The notes under the pieces are model-generated. The model was not told the origin of the DNA, searched no databases, and saw only the letters and a list, made by a program, of their open reading frames with translations. Shown here one piece after another: positions 37,650-46,567 of a DNA stretch of 64,000 bases. Origin of the DNA: Phycisphaeraceae bacterium (GTDB lineage: Bacteria > Planctomycetota > Phycisphaerae > Phycisphaerales > UBA1924); the NCBI GenBank assembly GCA_007693965.1, contig RECQ01000042.1, positions 1-64,000 of the forward strand. Reading direction: 5' to 3'. Position 1 is the first letter of the stretch. Each line of letters begins with the position of its first letter. Made by a program: the position numbers and the translations under genes.

Positions 37650-38297
37650 TCAGCGGGCGAAGCGCATCACATCCGCGGCCCGCTCGACTCCGGGGCGGCG
37701 GCCGTTCAGGCTTTGCCAGTCGATGGTGTCGAGGATCCATTCGTCGTTGTCGCCGCGGCGCCAGTCGAGGCGCCACCAGGTGACGGAGGGCGGGCCGATA
37801 TTGGAGATGACGCGGACGCGGAACTGGGTGCGGGCGGCGATGGGCGAGGAGACGACGGCCTGGGTCTCGAGGATCGTCATGCCGCGGGGCTGCACCTCGG
37901 CGGGGAAGTTTTCGACGATTCCGAGCAGCACATCGCGGTTGATCTGGCTGAGGCGGGTTCCTGAGATGGCGAGGGCGAAGTCATCGCCGATGATCTCGCC
38001 AGCGCGTCCGGAGTCGCCGGTCTCGGCGGCGTCGACGAGCTGGTGTGTGAGGCGTATCACGCGCTCGCGCTCTGTGGTGACGATGGCGCCGAGCAGGAAG
38101 ACGCCCAGCCCGGCGAGGACAAGGACGGCGCCGATCGCGCCGCCCAGTCGAGCCTGGCTGCGCCGGGCCAGCAGGGCGACAATGAGGAGCCCGACGATGA
38201 TGAGCAGGATCGCGGCGGGCAGCGGCCGCTCCAACGCCCAGACCTGGAGGAACGGGGGATCGGGCAGGGGCGTGATGATGGCGAAAAGGTGCGTCAT
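37650..38297 (-). CDS. Hypothetical two-TM membrane protein with NTF2-like domain
   Basis: A 215-aa protein with two membrane helices (about 26-45 and 52-73) followed by a soluble domain. The pattern TERERVIRLTHQLVDAAETGDSGRAGEII...WRLDWRRGDNDEWILDTIDW resembles SnoaL/NTF2-like folds (a helix, then strands ending in a Trp-rich sheet). The function is unknown. ATG 38297 is used; 38306 is also possible. It is divergent from the MAF gene 131 nt away. Confidence 0.6.
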   Translation of the reverse strand: MTHLFAIITPLPDPPFLQVWALERPLPAAILLIIVGLLIVALLARRSQARLGGAIGAVLVLAGLGVFLLGAIVTTERERVIRLTHQLVDAAETGDSGRAGEIIGDDFALAISGTRLSQINRDVLLGIVENFPAEVQPRGMTILETQAVVSSPIAARTQFRVRVISNIGPPSVTWWRLDWRRGDNDEWILDTIDWQSLNGRRPGVERAADVMRFAR

Positions 38298-38428
38298 GGC
38301 GAGCATTCTTGCAGGTGGTCGTCGGCTCCCCCCGATACTTTCGTTACAGGAGGATAGCGGCGCGACACCCGCCGAGCGCCCCCCGCCATGCACGCGCCGG
38401 CGCCACGCTCGTAGCCGCACGAACCATC

Positions 38429-41400
38429 ATGCTGACCACGCCTTCATACTCGCCCGATGCGCCCCTGATCGGGGGCGGCCTGACGCTCGAATCGAACCTG
38501 TCGGCGATCGGCGCCGCCTCGCCGCACATCGTGGCGATGCTGCGCCAGACGGATGCGGCGCCGGGGATCGAGTTCATCCCGACTGAGGACAACGGCGCCC
38601 TGAGCGCCATGATGGACGGAAAGGCCCTCGCCAGCCGGCGCCGCCCGCTTGAGGAAGCGAAGCGGCTGGCGGAGACGGTGGATCTGCGCAAAGCGGGCGC
38701 GGTGGTGGTGATGGGCTTCGGGCTCGGCCACCACGTGGCGGCGCTGGCGAAGCGGATGAAGCGCGAGGGGATCATCATCGTCTACGAGCCGGATCTGCGG
38801 CTGCTTCGGGCGGCGATGGAGCGGATTGACCATGGCTCCTGGCTGCGCGAGAGCAACGTCGTCTTCCTGACGGATGCGGAAGACACGGCTTCGATGTCGG
38901 CGCTCCTCAACGGCGCGGAGGGCGTGCTCGCGATGGGAGTACACATTCTCGAGCACCCGCCCAGCCGCTCGAGGCTTGGCGACAGCGCCCGACGCTTCGG
39001 AGTGAACTTCTCGGGGCTGGTCACTTCCGTGCGCACGACGGTCGTCACCACGATGGTGCAGACCGAAGTCACGATGCGCAACCTCTTCATGAACGCAGAC
39101 CATTACTGCCTGCGCGCCGGTGTCGCTGACCTGGCGGGGGCGTGCGCCGGGCGTCCTGCGATCGTGGTGTCCGCGGGTCCGAGCCTGGAGCGGAACATTC
39201 ACCTGCTGAAGACTCCGGGGGTGCGCGAGCGGGTGGTGATCATCGCGGTGCAGACGACGCTCAAGACCCTGCTCGCGATGGGCGTGAAGCCGCACTTCGT
39301 GACGGCGCTGGATTATCACGAGATCAGCCGGAGGTTCTACGAAGGATTGACCGAGTCGGATGTCGAGGGCGTGACGCTGGTGGCGGAGCCGAAGGCGAAC
39401 CCGGCGATTCTTGATGCGTTTCCCGGCGCGATCCGCTGCGCGGGCGATGGGCTGCTGGACAGAGCGCTGGGCGAGGAGCTGGCCGGCGAGCACGGCGATC
39501 TGACGCCGGGGGCGACGGTGGCGCACCTGGCGTATTACCTGGCGCGTCATCTCGGGTGCGACCCGGTGGCGCTGATCGGTCAGGATCTGGGCTTCACCGA
39601 CGGGCAGTATTACTCGGCGGGCGCCGCCATTCATGATGTGTGGGCGTGCGAGCTGAACTCGTTCAACACGCTGGAGATGATGGAGTGGCAGCGGATCGCG
39701 CGGGCGAAGTCGATGCTGCGTCGGGCCACCGACCATCTCGGGCGTCCGGTGTATACCGATGAGCAGATGTCAACGTACCTGGCGCAATTCGAGCGCGATT
39801 TCAAGGCCGATGCGCAGCGCGGACTGACGACGATCGACGCCACCGAGGGAGGCGTGGCCAAAGCGCAGACGCGTCCTATGGCGCTGTCAGATTTTCTCGA
39901 ACGACATGCGGGGCCCGACGCCCCCCTGCTGCCGGCGCTTGCGCCGGCTGCGCCTGCGGGGGAGGCGTCGATGCGCGCGGGGGCGCGCAAGCGGCTCGAT
40001 GAGGTTCGCCGCGGCGTGGTGCGAATGGGAGCGCTGAGCCGGCAGACCGCATCGCTGCTGGAGCGAATCCGGGAGAACCACGGCGATCAGAAGCTGGTGA
40101 ACAAGCTGATCGCGCAGGTGAACCGCATCCGCGACGAGGTGCAGGCGATCGACCCCGGCTACGAGCTGGTGCAGAAGCTGAACCAGACGGGCGCCTTCAA
40201 GCGAGCCCGGGCCGACCGCGAGCTGCGGCTGGAGGCGGGGCTGACCGCGCTCGAGACGCAGCGGCGACAGATCGATCGCGATGCAATGAACGTCCGCTGG
40301 CTCGCAGAGGCTGCGGATGCGATGGCGGAGATTCTCGAAGAAGCCTGCAAGGCGCTGGACGGCGCACCGAAGCGCACGCGCGATGTGTCGCGCGGGGAGA
40401 TTGCGTCGATCGATTCACCGGATGGCGCCGGAGAACGCAAGAACGCGCCGTCGCGGCGGGCCACGCGCCGGATCGGCGCGGTGATTCCCGTGGAGCTCGA
40501 GCGCACGGCGCTGGGAACCCGGCGCGATCAGGGCGCGACGTTCCTCGGGCGCCATCCGCTCCGGGCAACGCTGGAGCGGCTGGCGCGTTGCAGGCGGCTG
40601 GACCGCGTTGTGTTGCTCACGGATGCGCCGGAAGCGCTCGAGCGCATCGTGCGGCCGGAGATCCGGGGATTGCGGATCGAGATCGTCGCGACGGAGGGGC
40701 CGCCGCTGGGCAGGCGGGTCGAGGGATTGCGCGGGGCGCGGCTGTGGACGGACAACTCTTGGCGGGGCGGGCTGGGCTCGTTCACGTGCTTCGACGAGGC
40801 GCTGGCGCCGGAGGCGACGGCCGCGGCCCTGGAGCGGTTCGATCTGGACGGGGCCCTGCTGGTGGGCGCGGACTGGTGCCTGGTTGATCCCGAGTTGTGC
40901 GACGCCGTGATCGAGCGGCACCTGGAGCGTCCGGAGAAGCACCGGGTGTCTTTTTCGCAGGCGCCGCCGGGGCTGGCGGGGTGCGTGATCGAGCGCGGGC
41001 TGGTGACGGACCTCGCGGCGACGATGGACAAGGGTGGGAGTTTCGCGAGCGTGGCGGGCCTCTTGGGATATGTGCCGGTGAAGCCGCAGGCGGACCCGAT
41101 CGCGCATCCGATGTGCGCGCCGGTGTCGCCATTGGTGCGCGACACGCTCTTCCGGTGCATTCCCGATTCGGCGCCGCGGCGGGTGATGCTGGAGCAGGCG
41201 ATGCTGCTCATCGCGGGCGATCGCGGCTGGAGCGCGGTGGTGGAGGCGGATGCGGAGACGATCGCGCAGGCGATCCGTGAGCGCATGCGCGATATGCCGA
41301 CGGGGCTGCCCAAGCAGACCATCGTCGAGCTGTGCCCGGGGAGGCGCTCGCTCGGGCGGCGGGTGGAGTGGCTGTGGCCGGGCGGCGATGTCGTCGAGCG

Positions 41401-42127
41401 TCCGGTGATGACGCGCGAGCTGGCGGACCGGATTTTCACAGCGCTGGGTGAAGAGCGGAACGACGCGGTCGTCGACTTCGCGGGATTCGGCGACCCCCTG
41501 CTGCATCCGGAGTGCATCGAGTTCGTGAAACTTGCGAAGGATTGCGGCGTGGCGGGCGTGCATGTGCGCACGGATCTGCTGTGCGATGAGGCGACGGTCG
41601 ATGCGCTGCTGGAGAGCGGCGTGGACATCGTCAGCGTCGACCTGATGGCGCAGACGGCGGAGACGTATCGCGCGATCATGGGGCAGGATGCGTACAAGAC
41701 CGTGCTGACGAACGTCGATCGGCTGCTGAATGGCCGCACGAGCAACGGCGGCCTGCCGACGCCGTGGATTGCGCCGCGGATCACGCGGTGTGATGCGGTG
41801 TACGAGGAGATCGAGTCGTTCTTCGACAAGTGGCTGCTGCTGGCGGGGGCGGCGGTGATCGACCAGGCGCCGCGGGCGATCGAGGGCGAGCGGATCAGGC
41901 CGCTGGGCAAGCCGAATGCGGCGAAGCGGCGCGACTGGCGCAGCCGGATGATGGTGCTGTCGGACGGCGCGGTCGTGGTTGATGAGCGCGATGCGGCGGG
42001 CGAGGGGGCGATCGGGAACCTGACGGATGAGCCCTTGGGAACGGTGTGGAGGCGACTGCTGGAGCGGCGCCGGGATACATGGCGGCGCGAGGGGTATGGT
42101 CATGCAGACTTGTGGACGGGGTGGTGA
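38429..42127 (+). CDS. MAF-type glycosyltransferase fused to degenerate SpsF-like and radical SAM/SPASM-like domains
   Basis: A 1232-aa fusion. Residues about 60-560 match motility accessory factor (MAF/DUF115) glycosyltransferases, which transfer nonulosonic acids to flagellin: VMGFGLGHHVAAL, PAIVVSAGPSLERNI near 240-255, TALDYHEIS, and VALIGQDLGFTDGQYY near 385. Helical segments follow. About 679-930 resembles SpsF/KDO-cytidylyltransferases (GRHPLRATLERLARCRRLDRVVLLTD) but lacks their RxGSxRLPGK substrate loop. About 955-1170 has a radical SAM barrel pattern (FAGFGDPLLHPECIEF, SGVDIVSVDLMAQTAETYRAIMG) without the CxxxCxxC cluster motif. The C-terminus (SDGAVVVDERDAAG...GNLTDEPLGTVWR) is SPASM-like with no cysteines. 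It is followed by neuA, neuB and neuC. Confidence 0.83.
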   Translation: MLTTPSYSPDAPLIGGGLTLESNLSAIGAASPHIVAMLRQTDAAPGIEFIPTEDNGALSAMMDGKALASRRRPLEEAKRLAETVDLRKAGAVVVMGFGLGHHVAALAKRMKREGIIIVYEPDLRLLRAAMERIDHGSWLRESNVVFLTDAEDTASMSALLNGAEGVLAMGVHILEHPPSRSRLGDSARRFGVNFSGLVTSVRTTVVTTMVQTEVTMRNLFMNADHYCLRAGVADLAGACAGRPAIVVSAGPSLERNIHLLKTPGVRERVVIIAVQTTLKTLLAMGVKPHFVTALDYHEISRRFYEGLTESDVEGVTLVAEPKANPAILDAFPGAIRCAGDGLLDRALGEELAGEHGDLTPGATVAHLAYYLARHLGCDPVALIGQDLGFTDGQYYSAGAAIHDVWACELNSFNTLEMMEWQRIARAKSMLRRATDHLGRPVYTDEQMSTYLAQFERDFKADAQRGLTTIDATEGGVAKAQTRPMALSDFLERHAGPDAPLLPALAPAAPAGEASMRAGARKRLDEVRRGVVRMGALSRQTASLLERIRENHGDQKLVNKLIAQVNRIRDEVQAIDPGYELVQKLNQTGAFKRARADRELRLEAGLTALETQRRQIDRDAMNVRWLAEAADAMAEILEEACKALDGAPKRTRDVSRGEIASIDSPDGAGERKNAPSRRATRRIGAVIPVELERTALGTRRDQGATFLGRHPLRATLERLARCRRLDRVVLLTDAPEALERIVRPEIRGLRIEIVATEGPPLGRRVEGLRGARLWTDNSWRGGLGSFTCFDEALAPEATAAALERFDLDGALLVGADWCLVDPELCDAVIERHLERPEKHRVSFSQAPPGLAGCVIERGLVTDLAATMDKGGSFASVAGLLGYVPVKPQADPIAHPMCAPVSPLVRDTLFRCIPDSAPRRVMLEQAMLLIAGDRGWSAVVEADAETIAQAIRERMRDMPTGLPKQTIVELCPGRRSLGRRVEWLWPGGDVVERPVMTRELADRIFTALGEERNDAVVDFAGFGDPLLHPECIEFVKLAKDCGVAGVHVRTDLLCDEATVDALLESGVDIVSVDLMAQTAETYRAIMGQDAYKTVLTNVDRLLNGRTSNGGLPTPWIAPRITRCDAVYEEIESFFDKWLLLAGAAVIDQAPRAIEGERIRPLGKPNAAKRRDWRSRMMVLSDGAVVVDERDAAGEGAIGNLTDEPLGTVWRRLLERRRDTWRREGYGHADLWTGW

Positions 42128-42147
42128 ACTCGGATGAACGGAGTCGC

Positions 42148-42879
42148 ATGAGAGCGCTTGGACTCATACTCGGGAGGGCCGGAAGCAAGGGGTTGCCGGG
42201 GAAGAACCTCGCGATGATCGCGGGACGGGAGTGCGTGCGCTGGACGATCGACGACGCGGTGCAGGCGAAGTCACTGGCGCGGCTGGCGCTTTCCTCGGAC
42301 TCGGTGGAGCTGCAGCGGATCGCGCTGGAGTCGGGTCTGGACGCGGTGGCGCGGCCGGATGAGCTGGCGAGCGACAAGGCGACCGTCGACGCGGCGGCAC
42401 GGCACGCGGTGGAGTCGCTGGGCGACGACGGGCTCGACTCGGTGGTGATTCTGTACGCCAACGCGCCGGTGCGCCCGCCGGGGCTGATCGACCGTGCGGT
42501 GCGCATTTTCGAGGAGACGGGCGCCGACTCGGTGCAGAGCTACGCGCCGGTGGGCAAGCATCATCCGTGGTGGATGGCGCGGGTGGATCCTTCCTCGGGT
42601 CGTGTGGATCCGTGGGAGGGCGATGTGCTGAACAAGGGCGTGTATCGGAGGCAGGAATTGCCGCCGGCGTTCGTGCCGGACGGGGGCGTGCTGGTCGTGC
42701 GCCGGCGGGCGCTGTTCCTGGAGGTCGATGGTGTGGACCGTTCCAGCCCCCACGCGTTCTTCGGGCGGGAGATGCGAGGCGTGATCAATGAAGCGGGGGC
42801 GGTGGTCGATATCGATGATCGGATCGATCTGCTGGTGGCGGATGCGATTCTGCGCGAGCGAACCTCGGGCGTTCTCTGA
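42148..42879 (+). CDS. neuA: CMP-nonulosonate (sialic/legionaminic acid) cytidylyltransferase NeuA
   Basis: Activates a nonulosonic acid with CTP to give the CMP-sugar donor for glycosyltransfer. The CTP-binding signature GRAGSKGLPGKN is intact at the N-terminus (residues 8-19); further motifs are LARLALSSDSVELQRIA, VILYANAPVRPPGLIDRA, HHPWWMARVD and the metal-binding DIDDRIDLLVAD near the end. It has 243 aa, the usual length. GGAG precedes the ATG; the earlier in-frame start lies within the MAF gene. The gap from MAF is 20 nt and to neuB 12 nt, indicating one operon. Whether the sugar is Neu5Ac, legionaminic or pseudaminic acid cannot be read from this gene alone. Confidence 0.9.
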   Translation: MRALGLILGRAGSKGLPGKNLAMIAGRECVRWTIDDAVQAKSLARLALSSDSVELQRIALESGLDAVARPDELASDKATVDAAARHAVESLGDDGLDSVVILYANAPVRPPGLIDRAVRIFEETGADSVQSYAPVGKHHPWWMARVDPSSGRVDPWEGDVLNKGVYRRQELPPAFVPDGGVLVVRRRALFLEVDGVDRSSPHAFFGREMRGVINEAGAVVDIDDRIDLLVADAILRERTSGVL

Positions 42880-42891
42880 AGGGGAAGCCTC

Positions 42892-43953
42892 ATGGCGAAT
42901 GAATCGCTGGAGAGCAGCGGACCGGGGCGGACGCTGGTGATCGCCGAGATCGGTGTGAACCATGATGGTTCGCGCGGGCGGGGGCTTGAGCTTGTGGACG
43001 CCGCGGCGGAGGCGGGGGCGGACGCGGTGAAGCTGCAGATCTTCGAAGCGGCGCGGCTGCTGGGCGCCGGCGCCGGGCTGGCGACGTACCAGGCGAATTC
43101 GGGCGAAACGAATGCGGCGGCGATGCTCGAGCGACTCGAACTCTCGATCGACGATGCGCGGGCGCTGGTGAACCGGGCCAGGGAGCGCGGCCTGCTGGCG
43201 ATCGCGACGGTCTTCAGCGTGGAGCTGGTCGAGGCGACGGAGGGATTGGGGCTGGATGCCTACAAGACGGCCTCGCCCGACATCGTGCATCGGCCGCTGA
43301 TCGAGCGACTGGCGCACACGGGCAAGCCGCTGATCATGAGCACGGGCGGGGCGGAGATGGATGAGGTGAAGCGTGCGGCGGGGTGGGCGCGGGAAGCCGA
43401 CGCGAAGCCGCCCTTGACGCTGCTGCACTGCGTGAGCAGCTACCCGACGAAGGATGACGATGCGAGCCTGAATGGCGTGCGGGCGCTGGGGGAAGTTTTT
43501 TGCGGGGATGGGGCGACGGGGTTGCGGGCGCTGGTGGGGTACAGCGATCACACGCAGTCGGTGGATACGGGGGCGCTGGCGGTCGCCGCGGGCGCGAGTG
43601 CGCTGGAGAAGCACCTGACGCATGACCGCTCAGCGCCGGGCCCGGACCACGCGGCGTCGCTGGATCCGGGGCAGTTCGCTGAATATGTGCGCCTGGTGCG
43701 CCGAGCGGAGCAAATGCTGGGGCCGGTGGGCAAGCGCGTGCAGGCGTGCGAGCGCGAGGTGATGGCGGCGGCGCGGCAGTCGATCACGAGCGCGAGAACG
43801 ATCGAGGCGGGAGCGCGCATTGAAGCGAAGGATGTGACGGTGAAGCGCCCCGGGACTGGGCTCGAGCCGTGGCGGATGGAGGATGTGGTGGGGCGCACCG
43901 CTGCGGGCCGGATCGAGGCGGATGCGCCGATCCGCGAGGAGGATCTGAAGTGA
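42892..43953 (+). CDS. neuB: Nonulosonic acid synthase NeuB
   Basis: Condenses phosphoenolpyruvate with an N-acyl hexosamine (ManNAc or the legionaminic precursor) to form the nine-carbon acid. The TIM-barrel motifs are complete: IAEIGVNHDGSRGRGLELVDAAAEAGADAVKLQ split over residues 14-46, YKTASPDIVHRPLI, PLIMSTGGAEMDEV, LLHCVSSYPTK, GYSDHTQ and EKHLTHDRSAPGPDHAASL. A C-terminal SAF/antifreeze-like domain (ARQSITSARTIEAGARIEAKDVTVKRPGTGL) caps the partner active site. It has 353 aa. A GAAGGGGAAG ribosome site lies before the ATG. Its stop overlaps the GTG start of neuC. Confidence 0.94.
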   Translation: MANESLESSGPGRTLVIAEIGVNHDGSRGRGLELVDAAAEAGADAVKLQIFEAARLLGAGAGLATYQANSGETNAAAMLERLELSIDDARALVNRARERGLLAIATVFSVELVEATEGLGLDAYKTASPDIVHRPLIERLAHTGKPLIMSTGGAEMDEVKRAAGWAREADAKPPLTLLHCVSSYPTKDDDASLNGVRALGEVFCGDGATGLRALVGYSDHTQSVDTGALAVAAGASALEKHLTHDRSAPGPDHAASLDPGQFAEYVRLVRRAEQMLGPVGKRVQACEREVMAAARQSITSARTIEAGARIEAKDVTVKRPGTGLEPWRMEDVVGRTAAGRIEADAPIREEDLK

Positions 43954-45098
43954 CGGCGACGGAGCGGCAGCGCATCGCGGTGGTGACCGGATCGCGGGCG
44001 GAGTTCGGCCTGCTGGCGCCGGTGATGCGCGCCATCGAGGCGCATGCGGGGCTGGAGCTGCGCGTGATCGTGGCCGGCGCCCACCTGCTGGCGCCGGCCC
44101 GCACCGGGCGCGAGGTGGCGGCAGCGTTTCGTGTGGATGCGGAAGTCGAGATGCAAATGGATGGGCAATCGGGGCGGGCGGCGGATGCGCTGGCGCTGGG
44201 GCGCGGGGTGGCGGGGTTCGCGCGGGCGCTGGTCGAAATCGATCCGGACTGGACGGTGGTTCTCGGCGATCGCATCGAGCCGATGGCGGCGGCGTGCGCG
44301 GCGAGCGTGGGCGGGTTTCCGCTGGCGCACCTGCACGGCGGCGACCGGGCCGAGGGCGTGGCGGACGAGGCAATGCGCCACGCGATCAGCAAGCTGGCCC
44401 ACCTGCATTTTCCGGCGACGGAGCAGTCGCGCGAGCGGTTGGTGCGGATGGGGGAAGATCCGCAGCGCGTGCATGTGGTGGGATCGCCGGCGATGGACGG
44501 GCTGGCGGATGTTGCGATGATGAACGATGCGGAGGCGGCGGAGCTCGGCGATCCGGACACGGTGTTTCTGATGCACCCGGTCGGGGCGAGCGCCGAGACG
44601 GAGTTTGCGAACGCTTCGTGTGCGCTGGAGGCGCTGCGCGGGCGGCGCGTGCTGGCGCTGGCGCCGAATCACGATCCGGGGCGCGAGGGGATCGTGCGGG
44701 CAATCGAGGAATCGGGCGTGCGCATTGAGGCGCACCTGGCGCGAGAGCGGTTCGTCGGGCTGCTGAAGCGGTTGAGCGAACGCGGCGGGCTGCTGGTGGG
44801 GAACAGCTCAGCTGGGCTGATCGAGGCGGCGGCGCTGCGCGTTCCGGCCGTGAACATCGGGCGGCGGCAGAACGGGCGAGAGCGGGGCACGAACGTGGTG
44901 GATGTCGAAAGCGGCGCATCAATCGACGGTGTGCGAGGAGCGCTGGAATCGGCGCTGAAGATTGATCGCACCGGCATCACGCATCCCTTCGGCGACGGTC
45001 GGACGGGGGAGCGCGTGGCGAACATTCTCGCGAAACTGGACAAAGCGCGGGAAGCCGATGCGCGGGCGGAGATTCTGAGAAAGCGATGCACGCACTGA
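43950..45098 (+). CDS. neuC: UDP-N-acetylglucosamine 2-epimerase (hydrolysing) NeuC
   Basis: Makes the hexosamine precursor (ManNAc or an analogue) from a UDP-GlcNAc-type nucleotide sugar. The GT-B-type epimerase features are VVTGSRAEFGLLAPVM at the N-terminus, LVEIDPDWTVVLGDRIEPMAAA, LAHLHGGDRAEGVADEAMRHAISKLAHLHF, VHVVGSPAMD, LAPNHDPGREG and LLVGNSSAGLIEAAALRVPAVNIGRRQNGRERG. It starts with GTG overlapping the neuB stop (GTGA), preceded by GAGGAGGA; an upstream ATG frame is a shadow. It has 382 aa, full length. Together NeuC, NeuB and NeuA form the minimal set for Neu5Ac; LegB/LegC/LegH-type genes for legionaminate are not in the window. Confidence 0.93.
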   Translation: MTATERQRIAVVTGSRAEFGLLAPVMRAIEAHAGLELRVIVAGAHLLAPARTGREVAAAFRVDAEVEMQMDGQSGRAADALALGRGVAGFARALVEIDPDWTVVLGDRIEPMAAACAASVGGFPLAHLHGGDRAEGVADEAMRHAISKLAHLHFPATEQSRERLVRMGEDPQRVHVVGSPAMDGLADVAMMNDAEAAELGDPDTVFLMHPVGASAETEFANASCALEALRGRRVLALAPNHDPGREGIVRAIEESGVRIEAHLARERFVGLLKRLSERGGLLVGNSSAGLIEAAALRVPAVNIGRRQNGRERGTNVVDVESGASIDGVRGALESALKIDRTGITHPFGDGRTGERVANILAKLDKAREADARAEILRKRCTH

Positions 45099-45138
45099 AG
45101 CGATGCGCTTGCTCGGACTGAATCGCAACGTTCGAAGC

Positions 45139-45255
45139 AGACGCCGAGGCTGAGCCTGCGAAGCCTCGGGGAAAATCGCCGAAGCGACTGGCGCAGCGAT
45201 CGAACGTCTGGCCCTCGCTCCGGGCGACCGAGGCTTCAGCGACTGTTGTTCAGCC
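45139..45255. repeat. GACGCCGAGGCTGAG palindromic element (single copy C)
   Basis: Left arm 45139-45169 (GACGCCGAGGCTGAGCCTGC, then GAAGCCTCGG) and a shorter right arm (CCGAGGCTTCAGCGAC, about 45228 onward). Same family as composite repeats A and B. It separates convergent genes and reaches the stop codon of the next one. Confidence 0.7.
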
Positions 45256-45807
45256 GTCGCTGTCGTCTTCGTCGACTTCGTCGACTTCGTCGGGGCTCCA
45301 GTCGAAGTCGTCGTCGTCCATGGGGACGAACTCTTCTTCCTCGACGGGGATGAAGATCTCTTCGGGCTCGGCGGGGCCTCGTTCGGGGAGGACGGCGCCG
45401 GGCATCTCGCCTGGCTCGCGGATGCGCACATCGAGCAGGCGTGCGTCATAGGGCGGGACGGACATGCGGTTGTCGAGGGGGCCGAAGCGTCGGCCGAGGT
45501 CCATGACGCGCCACTGCATCATGTCGGCCATGGTGTCGTTGTCGCCGCGGTCGCGGATGAAGTTGACCACGAGCTGCTGACCGACGGGGACATCGACGGA
45601 CCAGAGCGTCTCGTCGGTGCGTGTGTCGATGAGCGAGACGGTCTGCGGCGCCCAGGAGTGGCTTGGGTAGGTGAAGCGGTCGGCGGAGTAGCCGGGGCCG
45701 CCGGCGAAGTAGCAGCCGCCGGTGAGGAGGAGGATGGAAAGGGCGCCGGCGGTGGCGATCGCGCTGCGACGGCGGGAGAGGAAGCTGGTCGGCCGGTCCG
45801 TGGACAT
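45250..45807 (-). CDS. Lipoprotein with acidic C-terminal tail
   Basis: A 185-aa predicted lipoprotein: signal sequence with lipobox LTGGC (near residue 32), then a compact domain (TYPSHSWAPQTVSLIDTRTDETLWSVDVPVGQQLVVNF). The C-terminal 45 residues are strongly acidic (PVEEEEFVPMDDDDFDW and DEVDEVDEDDSDG). Function is unknown. The start at 45807 is set by the signal peptide; a longer frame to 45897 exists. The stop codon lies at the edge of a palindromic repeat. Divergent from ispF. Confidence 0.65.
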   Translation of the reverse strand: MSTDRPTSFLSRRRSAIATAGALSILLLTGGCYFAGGPGYSADRFTYPSHSWAPQTVSLIDTRTDETLWSVDVPVGQQLVVNFIRDRGDNDTMADMMQWRVMDLGRRFGPLDNRMSVPPYDARLLDVRIREPGEMPGAVLPERGPAEPEEIFIPVEEEEFVPMDDDDFDWSPDEVDEVDEDDSDG

Positions 45808-45988
45808 CTGGGAGGCTCCGGAAGTTGGGATGGGGGCCGGGGTCCGGCCCGCGTGCGTGTTCCGTAAGATACGTCGGCAGGCGGCGAAGTTCACCATGAG
45901 GGCGGCGGGCGACGGGCGGTCCGTCGGCGCCAGCTTCGGACACCATCATCGTCCGAGAACGCCCGCCGCTCCACCTGAACTGGATGAA

Positions 45989-46567
45989 ATGACGAGAAAC
46001 GACGCGGAAGCGAGACAGGACGGCGGGCCGTCGGCGGGTTTAACGCCGGGAGGGCTGCGAATCGGGCATGGATATGACCTGCACCGGCTGGAGGAGCCCC
46101 CGCCGCGAGGGCAAGGGCGACCGCTGGTGCTCGGGGGCGTTCGACTGGAGCACGACCGGGGCCCGGTGGGCCATTCCGATGGCGACGCCCTGCTGCACGC
46201 GCTGACGGACGCCCTGCTGGGGGCGCTGGGGCTGCCGGACATCGGGCGTCTGTTCCCCGATACAGCGCCGGAGAACGAGGGACGCGATTCTCGGGATTTT
46301 CTGAATGAGGCGGTGCGGCGGGTGCGCGAGGCGGGGTGGGGCGTGGTGAACGTGGACTGCACGGTGATCCTGGAGCGGCCCAAGCTGGGGGCGCACCGGG
46401 AGGCGATGCGGGCCAACATTGCGGAGATGCTGGGCATCGGGGTGGAGGATGTGAACGTGAAGGGCAAGACACACGAGAAGGTGGACGCCGTGGGCGAGGG
46501 GCGGGCGGTGGAGGTGCATGTGGTGGCGCTGCTGATGCGCGCAACGAGCGCGGGGGCCGGTTCATGA
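45989..46567 (+). CDS. ispF: 2-C-methyl-D-erythritol 2,4-cyclodiphosphate synthase IspF
   Basis: Cyclises CDP-ME-2-phosphate in the MEP isoprenoid pathway. The metal ligands are in GHGYDLHRL (Asp30, His32); other motifs are GHSDGDALLHALTDALLGALGLPDIGRLFPD, VVNVDCTVILERPKL and NVKGKTHEKVDAVGEGRAV. The protein has 192 aa, with about 22 extra N-terminal residues before the conserved LRIGHGYD and a Pro/Arg insertion after HRL. ATG 45989 is the best start available. Its stop overlaps the next gene as ATGA, coupling translation. Confidence 0.94.
   Translation: MTRNDAEARQDGGPSAGLTPGGLRIGHGYDLHRLEEPPPRGQGRPLVLGGVRLEHDRGPVGHSDGDALLHALTDALLGALGLPDIGRLFPDTAPENEGRDSRDFLNEAVRRVREAGWGVVNVDCTVILERPKLGAHREAMRANIAEMLGIGVEDVNVKGKTHEKVDAVGEGRAVEVHVVALLMRATSAGAGS

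Noticed and set aside
40415-42103. 562-aa minus-strand open frame opposite the MAF fusion
   Set aside because: No motifs, extreme Arg/His/Pro content; shadow of the plus-strand gene.
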